DNA of 9,950 nt from DATIHK01 sp035480775 (GCA_035480775.1 DATIHK010000033.1:1-9950), one strand, 5' to 3'; counted from the stretch's first letter, positions 1-8,178 are shown. The notes: generated from the sequence alone by a model not told the origin. A program made the numbers and translations.

Positions 1-26
1 TTCGTCTGAAGAAGGTGAATTTCCAT
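1..26 (-). CDS. Possible start of the next gene after yvcK, cut by the window edge
   Basis: On the minus strand an ATG at 26-24 opens a frame (M-E-I-H-L-L-Q-T) that stays open to the window edge. It lies 21 bp past the yvcK stop codon, in the same direction, so it could be the next gene of an operon. Nine codons cannot identify a product, and there is no clear ribosome binding site (only GGA just before the ATG). In many bacteria whiA follows yvcK, but these residues do not look like a usual WhiA start. Confidence 0.25.
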
Positions 27-47
27 TCCGTATTTGATAACTTAACA

Positions 48-1046
48 CTACTTAAAAAAGATGTCAACAAGGGCTTTGGCAAGCTTTTCGGAGTCATGTC
101 GAATGAGACTTCTTTTGAGTCGATCGGCGAGTGATTGCTCGTATTTTGTTTCGCTTAAAAAGTCTCCGCGAATAACTTTTTTGGAGTTTTTAGGAAGATC
201 GTCAGTTACCATGCTTACATCCCCAGATTTTTTGTACCAGTCCACCAGCTGCTTATTCGGCTTAGCGGAATTAACCATCACCAAATCAACGACATTTGCA
301 CCTAAATACTTATGTATTTCAGCTAAATGCGTGCTAATTTTATAGTGATCAGTCTGCCCAAATTTAGTCATTAAATTGCTCACAAAGATTTTTTTAGCTT
401 TAGAAAGTTTGATAGTAGCTGCAATGCCTGTTACTAAAAAGTTTGGAATAATACTTGTGTACAAATCTCCGGGTCCAAAAATTATAAAGTCTGCTTGTTC
501 TATAGCTTTTAATGCTGTGGGATTTGGAAGTGCCTGAGGTTTTAAAAAACAATTTTCAATAGGAACACGTTTAACGTGAACTTCATCAATAAAAGTTTCA
601 CCTTCGATTATGTTTCCGTTTTTTAGTCGTACGCATAAATGGGACTTGTCTAGAGTCACAGGAATAACACTTCCACGAGTATCTAAAATTTGTTCGGCAA
701 GATTTAGACCGGTATTTATAGAACCAGTAATTTTTTCGAGTGCAGATAAAAAGATATTTCCAAAGTTGTGGCCGTTTAAATCTCCGGCATCAAAACGATA
801 AGCGAATAAGTCGCGCCAAATTTTGTCGGATGACGAAAGTGCCACTAGCGCTTGACGCAAATCTCCAGGCGGAAGTACACCGAGTTGATCTCGTAAACGA
901 CCGGTTGATCCACCAGAATCCATCATCGTTACAATCGCTGTCAGATCGACTGGATAATTTTTGAGACCAGAAAGAACAACAAAGGTTCCTGTTCCGCCTC
1001 CTATTACAACTACTTTAGGTTTTGTGCTAGCTTTTTTACTTTTCAT
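48..1046 (-). CDS. yvcK: YvcK/CofD-like gluconeogenesis factor (UPF0052 family)
   Basis: Cytosolic protein of the YvcK branch of the CofD/2-phospho-lactate-transferase-like fold. In Bacillus the family member is needed for growth on gluconeogenic carbon sources and for normal cell shape, and it binds UDP-sugars. Visible motifs, numbered from the ATG at 1046: the N-terminal nucleotide-binding GGGTGT (16-21), DSGGSTGRLR (43-52), PPGDLRQAL (from 59), NGHNFGN near 90, and FGPGDLYTSI in the second half. The 332-residue length is normal for the family. An in-frame GTG at 1058 would add four residues (MPSL); neither start has a Shine-Dalgarno site, and the ATG is preferred because the added residues are not part of the fold. 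The stop is TAG. It diverges from the tRNA-Ile gene. Enzymatic activity is not established for the family, so 'gluconeogenesis factor' is a role, not a reaction. Confidence 0.93.
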   Translation of the reverse strand: MKSKKASTKPKVVVIGGGTGTFVVLSGLKNYPVDLTAIVTMMDSGGSTGRLRDQLGVLPPGDLRQALVALSSSDKIWRDLFAYRFDAGDLNGHNFGNIFLSALEKITGSINTGLNLAEQILDTRGSVIPVTLDKSHLCVRLKNGNIIEGETFIDEVHVKRVPIENCFLKPQALPNPTALKAIEQADFIIFGPGDLYTSIIPNFLVTGIAATIKLSKAKKIFVSNLMTKFGQTDHYKISTHLAEIHKYLGANVVDLVMVNSAKPNKQLVDWYKKSGDVSMVTDDLPKNSKKVIRGDFLSETKYEQSLADRLKRSLIRHDSEKLAKALVDIFFK

Positions 1047-1059
1047 AAGAGAGGGCACT

Positions 1060-1073
1060 TGTTGTTAACAACA
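1060..1073. repeat. 14-bp perfect palindrome upstream of yvcK
   Basis: The sequence TGTTGTTAACAACA is a perfect palindrome. It lies directly upstream of the GTG alternative start of yvcK, in the gap shared with the divergent tRNA-Ile gene. It could be an operator for a dimeric regulator, but no family of binding site is recognised and chance is possible in AT-rich DNA. Confidence 0.35.
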
Positions 1074-1118
1074 TGGGTGTTTGCTATATTCGTACTGTAT
1101 TATTACGTTTTAGTCAAA

Positions 1119-1127
1119 TGTGATAAT
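1119..1127 (+). promoter_or_regulatory. Probable extended -10 promoter element for tRNA-Ile
   Basis: TGT-GATAAT has the layout of an extended -10 element (TGn followed by a 5/6 match to TATAAT). It would start transcription near 1134, about 8 bp before the tRNA 5' end. No convincing -35 hexamer lies 16-18 bp upstream, which fits an extended -10 promoter but lowers certainty. Confidence 0.45.
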
Positions 1128-1141
1128 ATTGCAAACTGCGT

Positions 1142-1218
1142 GGGTGATTAGCTCAGATGGCTAGAGCGCTTCTCTGATAAGGAAGAGGTCCAAGGTTCGA
1201 TTCCTTGATCACCCACCA
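1142..1218 (+). tRNA. tRNA-Ile (anticodon GAU)
   Basis: A full 77-nt cloverleaf can be folded by hand. The acceptor stem GGGTGAT pairs with ATCACCC (1208-1214). The D stem is GCTC/GAGC, and the anticodon stem CTTCT/GGAAG holds the loop CTGATAA with anticodon GAT at 1176-1178. The T stem is CAAGG/CCTTG with loop TTCGATT, and the terminal CCA is encoded. The T directly before the GAT anticodon and the purine after it are as expected. It reads AUC and AUU. In many bacteria this tRNA sits in the 16S-23S spacer; here it stands apart, more than 1.6 kb from the 16S gene and on the opposite strand. A histidine phosphatase gene starts 21 bp downstream with no terminator between. Confidence 0.98.
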
Positions 1219-1239
1219 TAAAACATTTCCAAAAAATAA

Positions 1240-1842
1240 ATGACTAAAACAACTTTAATTTTAATTCGTCATGGAGAAACTAATACTAATGTAAAAAACG
1301 TGCTTCATATGCCAAACGATAAAGATAAACTAACCGAAAAAGGCACCGATCAAATGAAAAAAACTTCTAAAAAAATTAAGCACTTACAAGCTGATGCATT
1401 ATATTCTTCGGTAGAATCTAGAGCTTTAGAAAGCGCTGATTTTATAAGTCAAAGTTTAGATCTAAAAGTGCAACCAACCATTGAGTTAAAGGAAAGAAAT
1501 TGGGGAGATCTTTCAGGAAAGCCTTGGGTAGAAGTTGAAAATATACTTAACCAACTACCTTTAGAAGAAAGATATTGTTATACACCAACTAATGGAGAAT
1601 CTTGGCAAAAATTTGAAGAAAGATTAGTTCCTGCAATTAAAGCAATTACAGAAAAAAATCAAGGTAAGAAGGTTGTGATAGTTACACATGGCGGATCTAT
1701 ACGAGCTTTAATGCCATATCTATTAAATATTCCTAAAGAAGAATCGTTTAAGTATTATCCAAGAAATGCCTCACTTTCGATTTTTGAATTGGAAGACGAA
1801 AAAATTAATTCTTTAGTTATAGATGATATAAGTCACCTATAA
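1240..1842 (+). CDS. Histidine phosphatase (phosphoglycerate mutase-like) family protein
   Basis: A 200-residue cytosolic protein of the histidine phosphatase superfamily, branch 1. The phospho-acceptor motif is RHGET (R10, H11, G12, E13). The other pocket residues are R61 in the SRALESAD segment, E85 in ELKERNW as the likely acid/base, and H150 in VTHGGSIRAL. All residues needed for phosphohydrolase chemistry are therefore present. Family members include phosphoglycerate mutases, alpha-ribazole phosphatases and fructose-2,6-bisphosphatases; the sequence alone does not pick a substrate. It starts at ATG, 21 bp after the tRNA-Ile CCA end, with no Shine-Dalgarno site (the leader is A-rich). It is probably co-transcribed with the tRNA. 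Its stop codon is 2 bp from the stop of the convergent membrane-protein gene, with no hairpin between. Confidence 0.88.
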   Translation: MTKTTLILIRHGETNTNVKNVLHMPNDKDKLTEKGTDQMKKTSKKIKHLQADALYSSVESRALESADFISQSLDLKVQPTIELKERNWGDLSGKPWVEVENILNQLPLEERYCYTPTNGESWQKFEERLVPAIKAITEKNQGKKVVIVTHGGSIRALMPYLLNIPKEESFKYYPRNASLSIFELEDEKINSLVIDDISHL

Positions 1843-1844
1843 AT

Positions 1845-2195
1845 TTACATCTTAGAAAAGCTAGCAAGTGGAAATACAATACTCATCGAAGACAACACGA
1901 TGTAACTTACAGAAAAAAACAAGACTACTCCTAATGAAAAAACTCCTATTTTTAGTATTGTTTTATTGCTAGATGTTCTAATAAGTTTTAACCCTATTAA
2001 CATTGTGAAAATAAAAAATATCAAAAAGATTGTTATTAGATATGGAAAGTATTTTGTAACAAATGGTACCTGAACGTTATAACTAGTATAAATGGAATTT
2101 AATTTGGGATAGACAAAAAATAAAATTGCTAGTTGCAGTATAAAACCTATAAATCCAAAAAAGAGATTTAATATTCCTACAATGCGGTATTTCAC
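1845..2195 (-). CDS. Small multi-pass membrane protein of unknown function
   Basis: A 116-residue hydrophobic protein, not recognised. Three membrane segments can be read, at roughly residues 5-30, 51-72 and 82-105, with short polar loops between. The loop after the second helix holds K and R residues (KLIRTSSNK) and would face the cytoplasm under the positive-inside rule. The start is GTG at 2195, because no ATG is available in frame nearby; there is no Shine-Dalgarno site. It begins 9 bp after the stop codon of the NUDIX gene on the same strand, so the two are probably one transcription unit. The open frame, the coherent helix pattern and the tight spacing support a real gene. No motif suggests a transport or enzymatic role. 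Confidence 0.72.
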   Translation of the reverse strand: MKYRIVGILNLFFGFIGFILQLAILFFVYPKLNSIYTSYNVQVPFVTKYFPYLITIFLIFFIFTMLIGLKLIRTSSNKTILKIGVFSLGVVLFFSVSYIVLSSMSIVFPLASFSKM

Positions 2196-2204
2196 ACTAA
2201 AAGT

Positions 2205-2624
2205 TTAGATTAAACCAAGGTAAACTGCCACTACTTTATCAAGATCGCTTGTAAAATGATCTTTGATTTCTTGTGGTTTAACCCATTTATATGTCTCAAC
2301 TTTGTCTGTTGCGGTGATTTCTGAGACTTCGTCTGAGGTCAATTCACAAACAACATAGTGAACAAAAACTGTAGAATTTGGAAATACTCTGCGTGAGATA
2401 ACATCTTGGGCTTTAACTTTGTGACCTGTTTCGATTAGAGTTTGTCGAACTGCCGCTTCTAGCTCAGTTTCAGTAGGTTCAATAGTTCCACCAGGAAAGA
2501 CCCAGGTGACTTCTGGTCCACTTTTGTCAATTTCGCGGAGTTTTCTTTTTATTATCAACACCTCACCATTTGTGTTTTTTATAATGGCGAGCGCGATTTT
2601 TTTAGTTATAGTTGTGTTATCCAT
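2205..2624 (-). CDS. NUDIX-fold protein with a degenerate Nudix box
   Basis: A 139-residue protein of the NUDIX hydrolase superfamily, numbered from the ATG at 2624. The fold is recognisable from the N-terminal strand (ALAIIKNTNGEVLIIKR), the WVFPGG lead-in at 41-46, and the Nudix helix that follows. Against the family signature Gx5Ex7REUxEExGU, G46, E52, R60, E65 and G67 match. The glutamate after the arginine is Q61, the first of the EE pair is I64, and the final hydrophobic position is H68. Two of the usual metal-binding acids are thus gone, and activity may be weak or lost. A frame-extending ATG at 2660 would add 12 residues, but it lies inside the hairpin region after the 16S gene and has no ribosome site, so 2624 is preferred. 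It is likely co-transcribed with the membrane gene 9 bp downstream. Confidence 0.82.
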   Translation of the reverse strand: MDNTTITKKIALAIIKNTNGEVLIIKRKLREIDKSGPEVTWVFPGGTIEPTETELEAAVRQTLIETGHKVKAQDVISRRVFPNSTVFVHYVVCELTSDEVSEITATDKVETYKWVKPQEIKDHFTSDLDKVVAVYLGLI

Positions 2625-2645
2625 ATTTCTCAAGAAACAAAAGGC

Positions 2646-2682
2646 AAAAAGAATGCTCATTCGTAGGTTTAAGCTAACCTAC
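2646..2682 (-). terminator. Possible weak terminator of the 16S transcript
   Basis: Reading the minus strand, GTAGGTT-AGCTTA-AACCTAC forms a 7-bp hairpin (2663-2682). It is followed closely by a short GAAT/ATTC stem that runs into five T residues (2646-2650). It sits about 165 bp past the 16S 3' end and just before the preferred NUDIX start. The stem next to the T run is only 4 bp, so termination may be partial. Confidence 0.4.
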
Positions 2683-2725
2683 AGAACTAACTCCATCTGC
2701 AACGTGAGCGTCGCAAATGTATATA

Positions 2726-2759
2726 AACTTACACTATTAGAGTCATATTTTTGTAAGTT
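2726..2759 (-). repeat. Inverted repeat in the 16S 3' trailer
   Basis: AACTTACA (2726-2733) and TGTAAGTT (2752-2759) are perfect 8-bp arms around an 18-nt loop. Together with the TAGCT-TCG-AGCTA mini-hairpin nearer the 16S end, this makes the 160-nt trailer between the 16S gene and the next gene quite structured. It may guide rRNA processing. Nothing else is seen in the trailer: no tRNA, 23S or open frame on the rRNA strand. Confidence 0.4.
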
Positions 2760-2844
2760 GTACTTTATGTTTTGGAGAGTTTTCTATAGCTCGAAGCTAA
2801 GTCAAATCATCTTCAATCAAAAATACGTCCTCATTTCTCTTTAG

Positions 2845-4311
<1,467 letters not shown>

Positions 4312-4320
4312 ATTCTTTTT

Positions 4321-4352
4321 GCCTTTCATCTCTCGAAATAAAAGATAAAGGC
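4321..4352 (-). other. Leader hairpin just upstream of the mature 16S 5' end
   Basis: GCCTTT and AAAGGC plus ATCT and AGAT form a 10-bp stem with one bulged base and an 11-nt loop. It ends about 9 nt before the predicted mature 16S 5' end. It probably shapes or limits processing of the precursor. No matching complementary stretch was found in the 3' trailer by eye, so the usual long processing stalk is not evident. Confidence 0.5.
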
Positions 4353-4399
4353 GCTCTTAATAACTATTTGTTTATCAAAGTACGGAAATTAACTAAAGC

Positions 4400-4428
4400 A
4401 AGATACCAATAAGTAATTGATAAGTCAA
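4400..4428 (-). promoter_or_regulatory. 16S rRNA promoter
   Basis: On the minus strand TTGACT (4423-4428), a 17-bp spacer and TATCTT (4400-4405) form a sigma-70-type promoter. Transcription would start near 4393, giving a leader of about 80 nt before the 16S gene. The -35 box overlaps the TGA stop (4425-4427) of the upstream gene, so the rRNA promoter begins inside a coding sequence. Confidence 0.72.
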
Positions 4429-5741
4429 TCGATCTTTCGCATCTCTACATTTTTAGATCCGTAAAGCGCAGAAACAGTATATATTAAATTGTCTTTTGAG
4501 TATATAGGACTGCAAGAAATCAGGTCTATATGAAGTGCATTTAACTCTGGCCAAGTGTGAACTAATAAATTTGAAGTTCCGAGCACAAAAGTTATAGTAA
4601 GACCTTGCTTTTTAAATTCCGTTATTTTGGTATCTACAATTTTTAATTTGTGAGTCTCGCAGAGGTCGTTTGTGGCTTTGAGCAAAGCTTTCTTTGAAGT
4701 TACAATATTATGTGGGACGTCATAAATTTTAAAAGTAAAGTGATCGACGTACGGGAACTTTTCTTCTTTGCGATCTTCGAAAGTATAAAAAGCTTGATCT
4801 AAATAATTATCTATTGGTTTTGTTTGTGGAGTTGTTTTTAGAATGTAGAGCGAACTTTGACTACCAATTGTTTCAGCTCCGTAATAGCGACTAAATTTAT
4901 CTATTTTATCTTCGATAACTAAATTATATTGCTCAATAATTTCTTGAATCTTTAAAGTTTTTTCAGGAGATCGCAAGCTGTTGGCATAAAATAAATATAT
5001 ATATTTTCCGCTGGCGTCATTTGATTTTGAAAGAAGTTCAACGGCGCGGCGCAAAAATAAAGCAACTCCGGCAGGGGTATATGGAGGATCTGTCATGACG
5101 ATATCGTATCGGTGCGCGTCTTCTGGCTTTAATTCTTTTCTGACGTCATAAATTTTGGTGGAAATATTTTGGAGGTTGTTATCGATCACGATTTGTTTTA
5201 TAGGATCCAAAATGTCATTGTCGACGTCTAATACAGTTATTCTGTTGTATTTTTTGAATAGTGTGCCCAAAGTAATCGAAACTAAGTCGTCGTCGCCCAA
5301 AAGTGCGATATTTGCTCCTTCGACTAGGCCTTTGTCATTTAATATAGAAGCTTTGGCAACAGAAGTAGCCTCAGTAGCAAAAAACTGATCGTACTCGCGC
5401 TTGGCAACTAAATTATATTTTTGGCGGACTAGCTTTAGCTTTTCTTCAAATTCCAAATTAGAAGTTTCAAATAAGCTCCATTTATAGGAGGAAATTTCTA
5501 GTTTAGATAGAATATCCGTTCCGTGTTGGTTTAGCCTTACTAAATCCTCATTAGTTGTATCTAACAAACTTGCGATTGAAGACTTAAATTGTTTAAGTAT
5601 TTCTTTAGTTAAACCGGTTTGTCGAACTAATTCGTTGTTCGAAAGATTAGGTGTGTTTCGTACTATATATAGTATTCCCTCGATTTCGGCGAGTTTAAGA
5701 TCGGCATTTCTGGTTTTTATATCATTAATAAAAGCGTTCAC
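4425..5741 (-). CDS. Fusion of BpsA-type aminopropyltransferase with an S-adenosylmethionine decarboxylase domain
   Basis: A 438-residue protein, probably cytosolic. Residues 1-80 hold a winged-helix-like N-terminus (LSNNELVRQTGLTKEIL at 33-49). Residues 100-305 match the branched-chain polyamine synthase family (BpsA, former DUF43): REYDQFF (115-121), the GDDD motif (149-152), the VLDVD strand (170-174), and TDPPYT (217-222). This family moves aminopropyl groups from decarboxylated SAM to polyamines. After a linker, residues 330-438 resemble prokaryotic S-adenosylmethionine decarboxylase (SpeD/SpeH), the enzyme that makes decarboxylated SAM. S390, H395 and C410 fall at the spacing of Ser63, His68 and Cys83 of the Thermotoga enzyme, within VHTWPE and IDLISC. 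The residue before the self-cleavage serine is T389 instead of Glu, and the one after it is Asn instead of His. The GTG start lies about 7 bp after a TATAAT box, suggesting a leaderless mRNA. Domain assignments are by eye; substrate and product are inferred. Confidence 0.82.
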   Translation of the reverse strand: MNAFINDIKTRNADLKLAEIEGILYIVRNTPNLSNNELVRQTGLTKEILKQFKSSIASLLDTTNEDLVRLNQHGTDILSKLEISSYKWSLFETSNLEFEEKLKLVRQKYNLVAKREYDQFFATEATSVAKASILNDKGLVEGANIALLGDDDLVSITLGTLFKKYNRITVLDVDNDILDPIKQIVIDNNLQNISTKIYDVRKELKPEDAHRYDIVMTDPPYTPAGVALFLRRAVELLSKSNDASGKYIYLFYANSLRSPEKTLKIQEIIEQYNLVIEDKIDKFSRYYGAETIGSQSSLYILKTTPQTKPIDNYLDQAFYTFEDRKEEKFPYVDHFTFKIYDVPHNIVTSKKALLKATNDLCETHKLKIVDTKITEFKKQGLTITFVLGTSNLLVHTWPELNALHIDLISCSPIYSKDNLIYTVSALYGSKNVEMRKID

Positions 5742-5747
5742 GGAGGG

Positions 5748-5753
5748 ATTATA
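5748..5753 (-). promoter_or_regulatory. -10 element for a leaderless fusion-gene transcript
   Basis: A perfect TATAAT on the minus strand ends 6 bp before the GTG start of the aminopropyltransferase fusion gene. The predicted transcription start falls on or next to the start codon, so the mRNA would be leaderless; CCCTCC between them is the opposite of a ribosome site. No good -35 box is seen at 16-18 bp. Confidence 0.5.
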
Positions 5754-5764
5754 CCCTATTACAG

Positions 5765-5780
5765 ATAGAGAAACCTCTAT
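5765..5780. repeat. Short inverted repeat between divergent genes
   Basis: ATAGAG-AAAC-CTCTAT is a perfect 6-bp inverted repeat with a 4-nt loop. It lies between the promoters of the fusion gene (minus) and the M23 gene (plus). It could be an operator shared by both or a chance match; no regulator family is recognised. Confidence 0.3.
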
Positions 5781-5782
5781 TG

Positions 5783-5810
5783 TTGAATGAATTTTTCTGA
5801 AGCATATTGT
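5783..5810 (+). promoter_or_regulatory. Possible promoter of the secreted M23 protein
   Basis: TTGAAT (5783-5788), a 16-bp spacer and TATTGT (5805-5810) resemble a sigma-70 promoter. The start of transcription would fall at about 5816, practically on the ATG at 5815, implying a near-leaderless mRNA. The in-frame GTG at 5809 would lie inside the -10 box, which is a reason to prefer the ATG. Confidence 0.42.
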
Positions 5811-5814
5811 GCCT

Positions 5815-8148
5815 ATGAAACTCCTTTTGCCTTTAGTATTGCTACTCGTCTTTTTTCATACCTCTTTTGCAGCTACAACTTGGCAGAAAACTCCACTAAC
5901 CAGCACCTTTGCAACTAGTTTAAAAACAACTCCGTGGGGAATTTTGGCCGGAGAGCAAGATACGAGACTTTGGCTAAATCCATTCAACGGAATGTACATA
6001 AGTAAAGATTTAGGAAAAAGTTGGAATCAACTTGGCCTAAGCGGTCGAGGCGTAACTTCAATTGCGGGCTGGAGTAAAGAAATTTATGCAACTACCTACT
6101 ATACAGTTAACGGTGCCAATGGAGCCTTTAAATCTATCGATGGCGGGGTTACTTGGACACACATTTGTAACAATTTCTCAGCTTCAGTTGTAGCAGCAAA
6201 TAAAGATTACGTTTTTATTGGTACATATACTAATGGCCTCTGGGTATATTCAAAAGCAACTCAAACTTGTGGACAAAGAATTGGTGACGGCGTTTTATTT
6301 GGTCCTCAAATACTCGCTTTAGATGTAAAAGACTCTAAAGTTATCGCTACTACACAAGGAACTACTTATAGTTCAACAAACAACGGCGACTTTCCGGCTA
6401 TAGTTTCGTTTTTTAATTCCAAAACAGTTTCTGCGGCAAAATTTGGTTCTTCTATAATTTTAGCTTGTACATCAGGAAATCAAGGATTATACAAATCATC
6501 CGATACTTTATCTACCTGGACCAAAATTGCTATATTTGGAAACCATTCGTGTGGAGGTATAAGCTTTTACAACAACATTTTTTACGTTTCAGAAGAAACG
6601 GGAACAGGTATTTACAGCGTTTTTTCTTCTCAAGATCTGGGCGGAACTTGGCAAAATACTAATTTGGATATTCAAAATACCGACGGAAATGCTAAAGCAA
6701 TTGAATGGGCATTTTCTAAACCTGAAAATTTATTTGCTCTTGTGCCATCTCAAGGAGTATATAGCTATGAAATTCCAGAAAAGGTCTTTGACAAAAATCC
6801 ATTTTTACGGCTTCCTTGGAATTACAGTTCAGACGACGAGCTAACAGATCGAATAAATTCTTTTTTTGATCACGAATACCCGCTCCTTGGATACTCAACT
6901 TATCCGGAACCTGCAGAAACTTCACAAACAACATTAAATTATTTAGGAATTAGAGGATCCCAACCCAGTATGTACTACAGCTCGCACGACGGAATAGATT
7001 TTGACTTAGCATATGGAACTCCAGTTCTTGCTGCTGCCGATGGAACAGCCGTATATTATTATTGTACTGCTTGCGGAAACACCATTAAGATAAATCATTC
7101 AAACGGCTTTGAGAGCATATACATGCACCTCCAAAAAAACGGTTTAATTACAAATTCCACAACAAATAATGTAACGGTAAAAAAAGGAGATCAAATAGGT
7201 CTGGTTGGTCTGACAGGAAATACCACAGGACCGCACTTACACTTTGGAGTTATGGACGACAAAAATAATGATGGAAATTTTAATAACGACTATCCAGACG
7301 GAAAAGTAGATCCATTTGGCTGGCAAGCATATACTACTGACCCATGGTCGGTATATTCTTGGCACGACTCAACTGGACAACATACTGGAACTTCCAGTAC
7401 TTATTTGTGGAATATCCCGACTCAACAAGCATTTGGCTTTTTTGCTGCAAGCGACAAAAGCATTTCATTAGGCAACAAAGTAATTTTGATCGGAAAAAAT
7501 TCTTCTCAATTAAACTTATCGGTGTTTTTACAAGATTACGCTAAACCCGTTCTGGAAGCGGCTCAAAATAATCTGAAATATATTCCGCACACATCTTTTA
7601 TAATTGATGCATTAGATAACCTAGACAATAAAATAGATTCTTTTGACTCGCCGGTAATAATAAAAATAAATGTCGGAACCGATGACTTAGTAAATATCGT
7701 CATTACATCCTTAAAAATATATTTCTTTGATGACGCTAGCCTATCGTGGAAACCTTTAGACACAACCTACGACGAACCTTCACATACTCTTATGGCATCG
7801 ACAACTCACTTTACGCGTTTTGCAGTTTTTGGAGAACTTGCGCAACCAATTCCACAAACTCAAATTACTGTATCTGGAAATCAAGTTGAAGGCTGGTATA
7901 CAGAATTTCCAACTATAGCTTTAACAAATGGTTCCAATACTATTTTATATTCACTTGATAACGGAGATAATTGGGAAACTTACTCGGTACCATTTTTAAT
8001 AAATAAAGAAGGACTTACTAATCTTTTGTACAAAGCCTTTGATGCTAACCAAACTTCCGAAGAAACAAGAGAATATTTAATAAAAATAGATACAAAAGGT
8101 TTGTGGAAAAAGACAATCAAGCTCGTTGGGGGAAGATTTTCAACGTGA
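5815..8148 (+). CDS. Secreted protein with Asp-box repeats and an M23 (LytM/lysostaphin-type) peptidase domain
   Basis: A 777-residue exported protein, numbered from the ATG at 5815. A signal peptide spans residues 1-19 (hydrophobic core 3-14, cleavage after SFA). Residues 20 to about 330 carry at least four Asp-box motifs of the SxDxGxxW type, at 63, 107, 228 (G replaced) and 272, as in BNR/sortilin-like beta-propellers. The M23 metallopeptidase domain covers about 378-490: H391 and D395 in HDGIDFD, H438 in YMHLQ, and HLHFG with H474 and H476, giving a complete zinc site and catalytic set. Just after it, D482-x-N484-x-D486-G looks like a calcium-binding loop. The C-terminal part is beta-rich, with an Ig-like or Asp-box-like segment at 713 (YSLDNGDNW). 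No transmembrane anchor or sorting signal is seen. The likely role is peptidoglycan cleavage outside the membrane, on its own or another cell's wall. An alternative GTG start at 5809 adds two residues. Confidence 0.9.
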   Translation: MKLLLPLVLLLVFFHTSFAATTWQKTPLTSTFATSLKTTPWGILAGEQDTRLWLNPFNGMYISKDLGKSWNQLGLSGRGVTSIAGWSKEIYATTYYTVNGANGAFKSIDGGVTWTHICNNFSASVVAANKDYVFIGTYTNGLWVYSKATQTCGQRIGDGVLFGPQILALDVKDSKVIATTQGTTYSSTNNGDFPAIVSFFNSKTVSAAKFGSSIILACTSGNQGLYKSSDTLSTWTKIAIFGNHSCGGISFYNNIFYVSEETGTGIYSVFSSQDLGGTWQNTNLDIQNTDGNAKAIEWAFSKPENLFALVPSQGVYSYEIPEKVFDKNPFLRLPWNYSSDDELTDRINSFFDHEYPLLGYSTYPEPAETSQTTLNYLGIRGSQPSMYYSSHDGIDFDLAYGTPVLAAADGTAVYYYCTACGNTIKINHSNGFESIYMHLQKNGLITNSTTNNVTVKKGDQIGLVGLTGNTTGPHLHFGVMDDKNNDGNFNNDYPDGKVDPFGWQAYTTDPWSVYSWHDSTGQHTGTSSTYLWNIPTQQAFGFFAASDKSISLGNKVILIGKNSSQLNLSVFLQDYAKPVLEAAQNNLKYIPHTSFIIDALDNLDNKIDSFDSPVIIKINVGTDDLVNIVITSLKIYFFDDASLSWKPLDTTYDEPSHTLMASTTHFTRFAVFGELAQPIPQTQITVSGNQVEGWYTEFPTIALTNGSNTILYSLDNGDNWETYSVPFLINKEGLTNLLYKAFDANQTSEETREYLIKIDTKGLWKKTIKLVGGRFST

Positions 8149-8178
8149 CTTAGCTATATCTGGTGCGCGTACTATAGG

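Noticed and set aside
2506..2844. A 112-codon plus-strand open frame antisense to the NUDIX gene and the 16S trailer
   Set aside because: It mostly lies opposite a recognised gene and has no family signal or ribosome site; the NUDIX frame on the minus strand explains the region.
4425..4427. Possible TGA recoding to glycine, as in some CPR lineages
   Set aside because: TGA ends the fusion gene exactly at the natural end of the AdoMetDC-like domain and also ends the M23 gene; no in-frame TGA was seen inside conserved genes.
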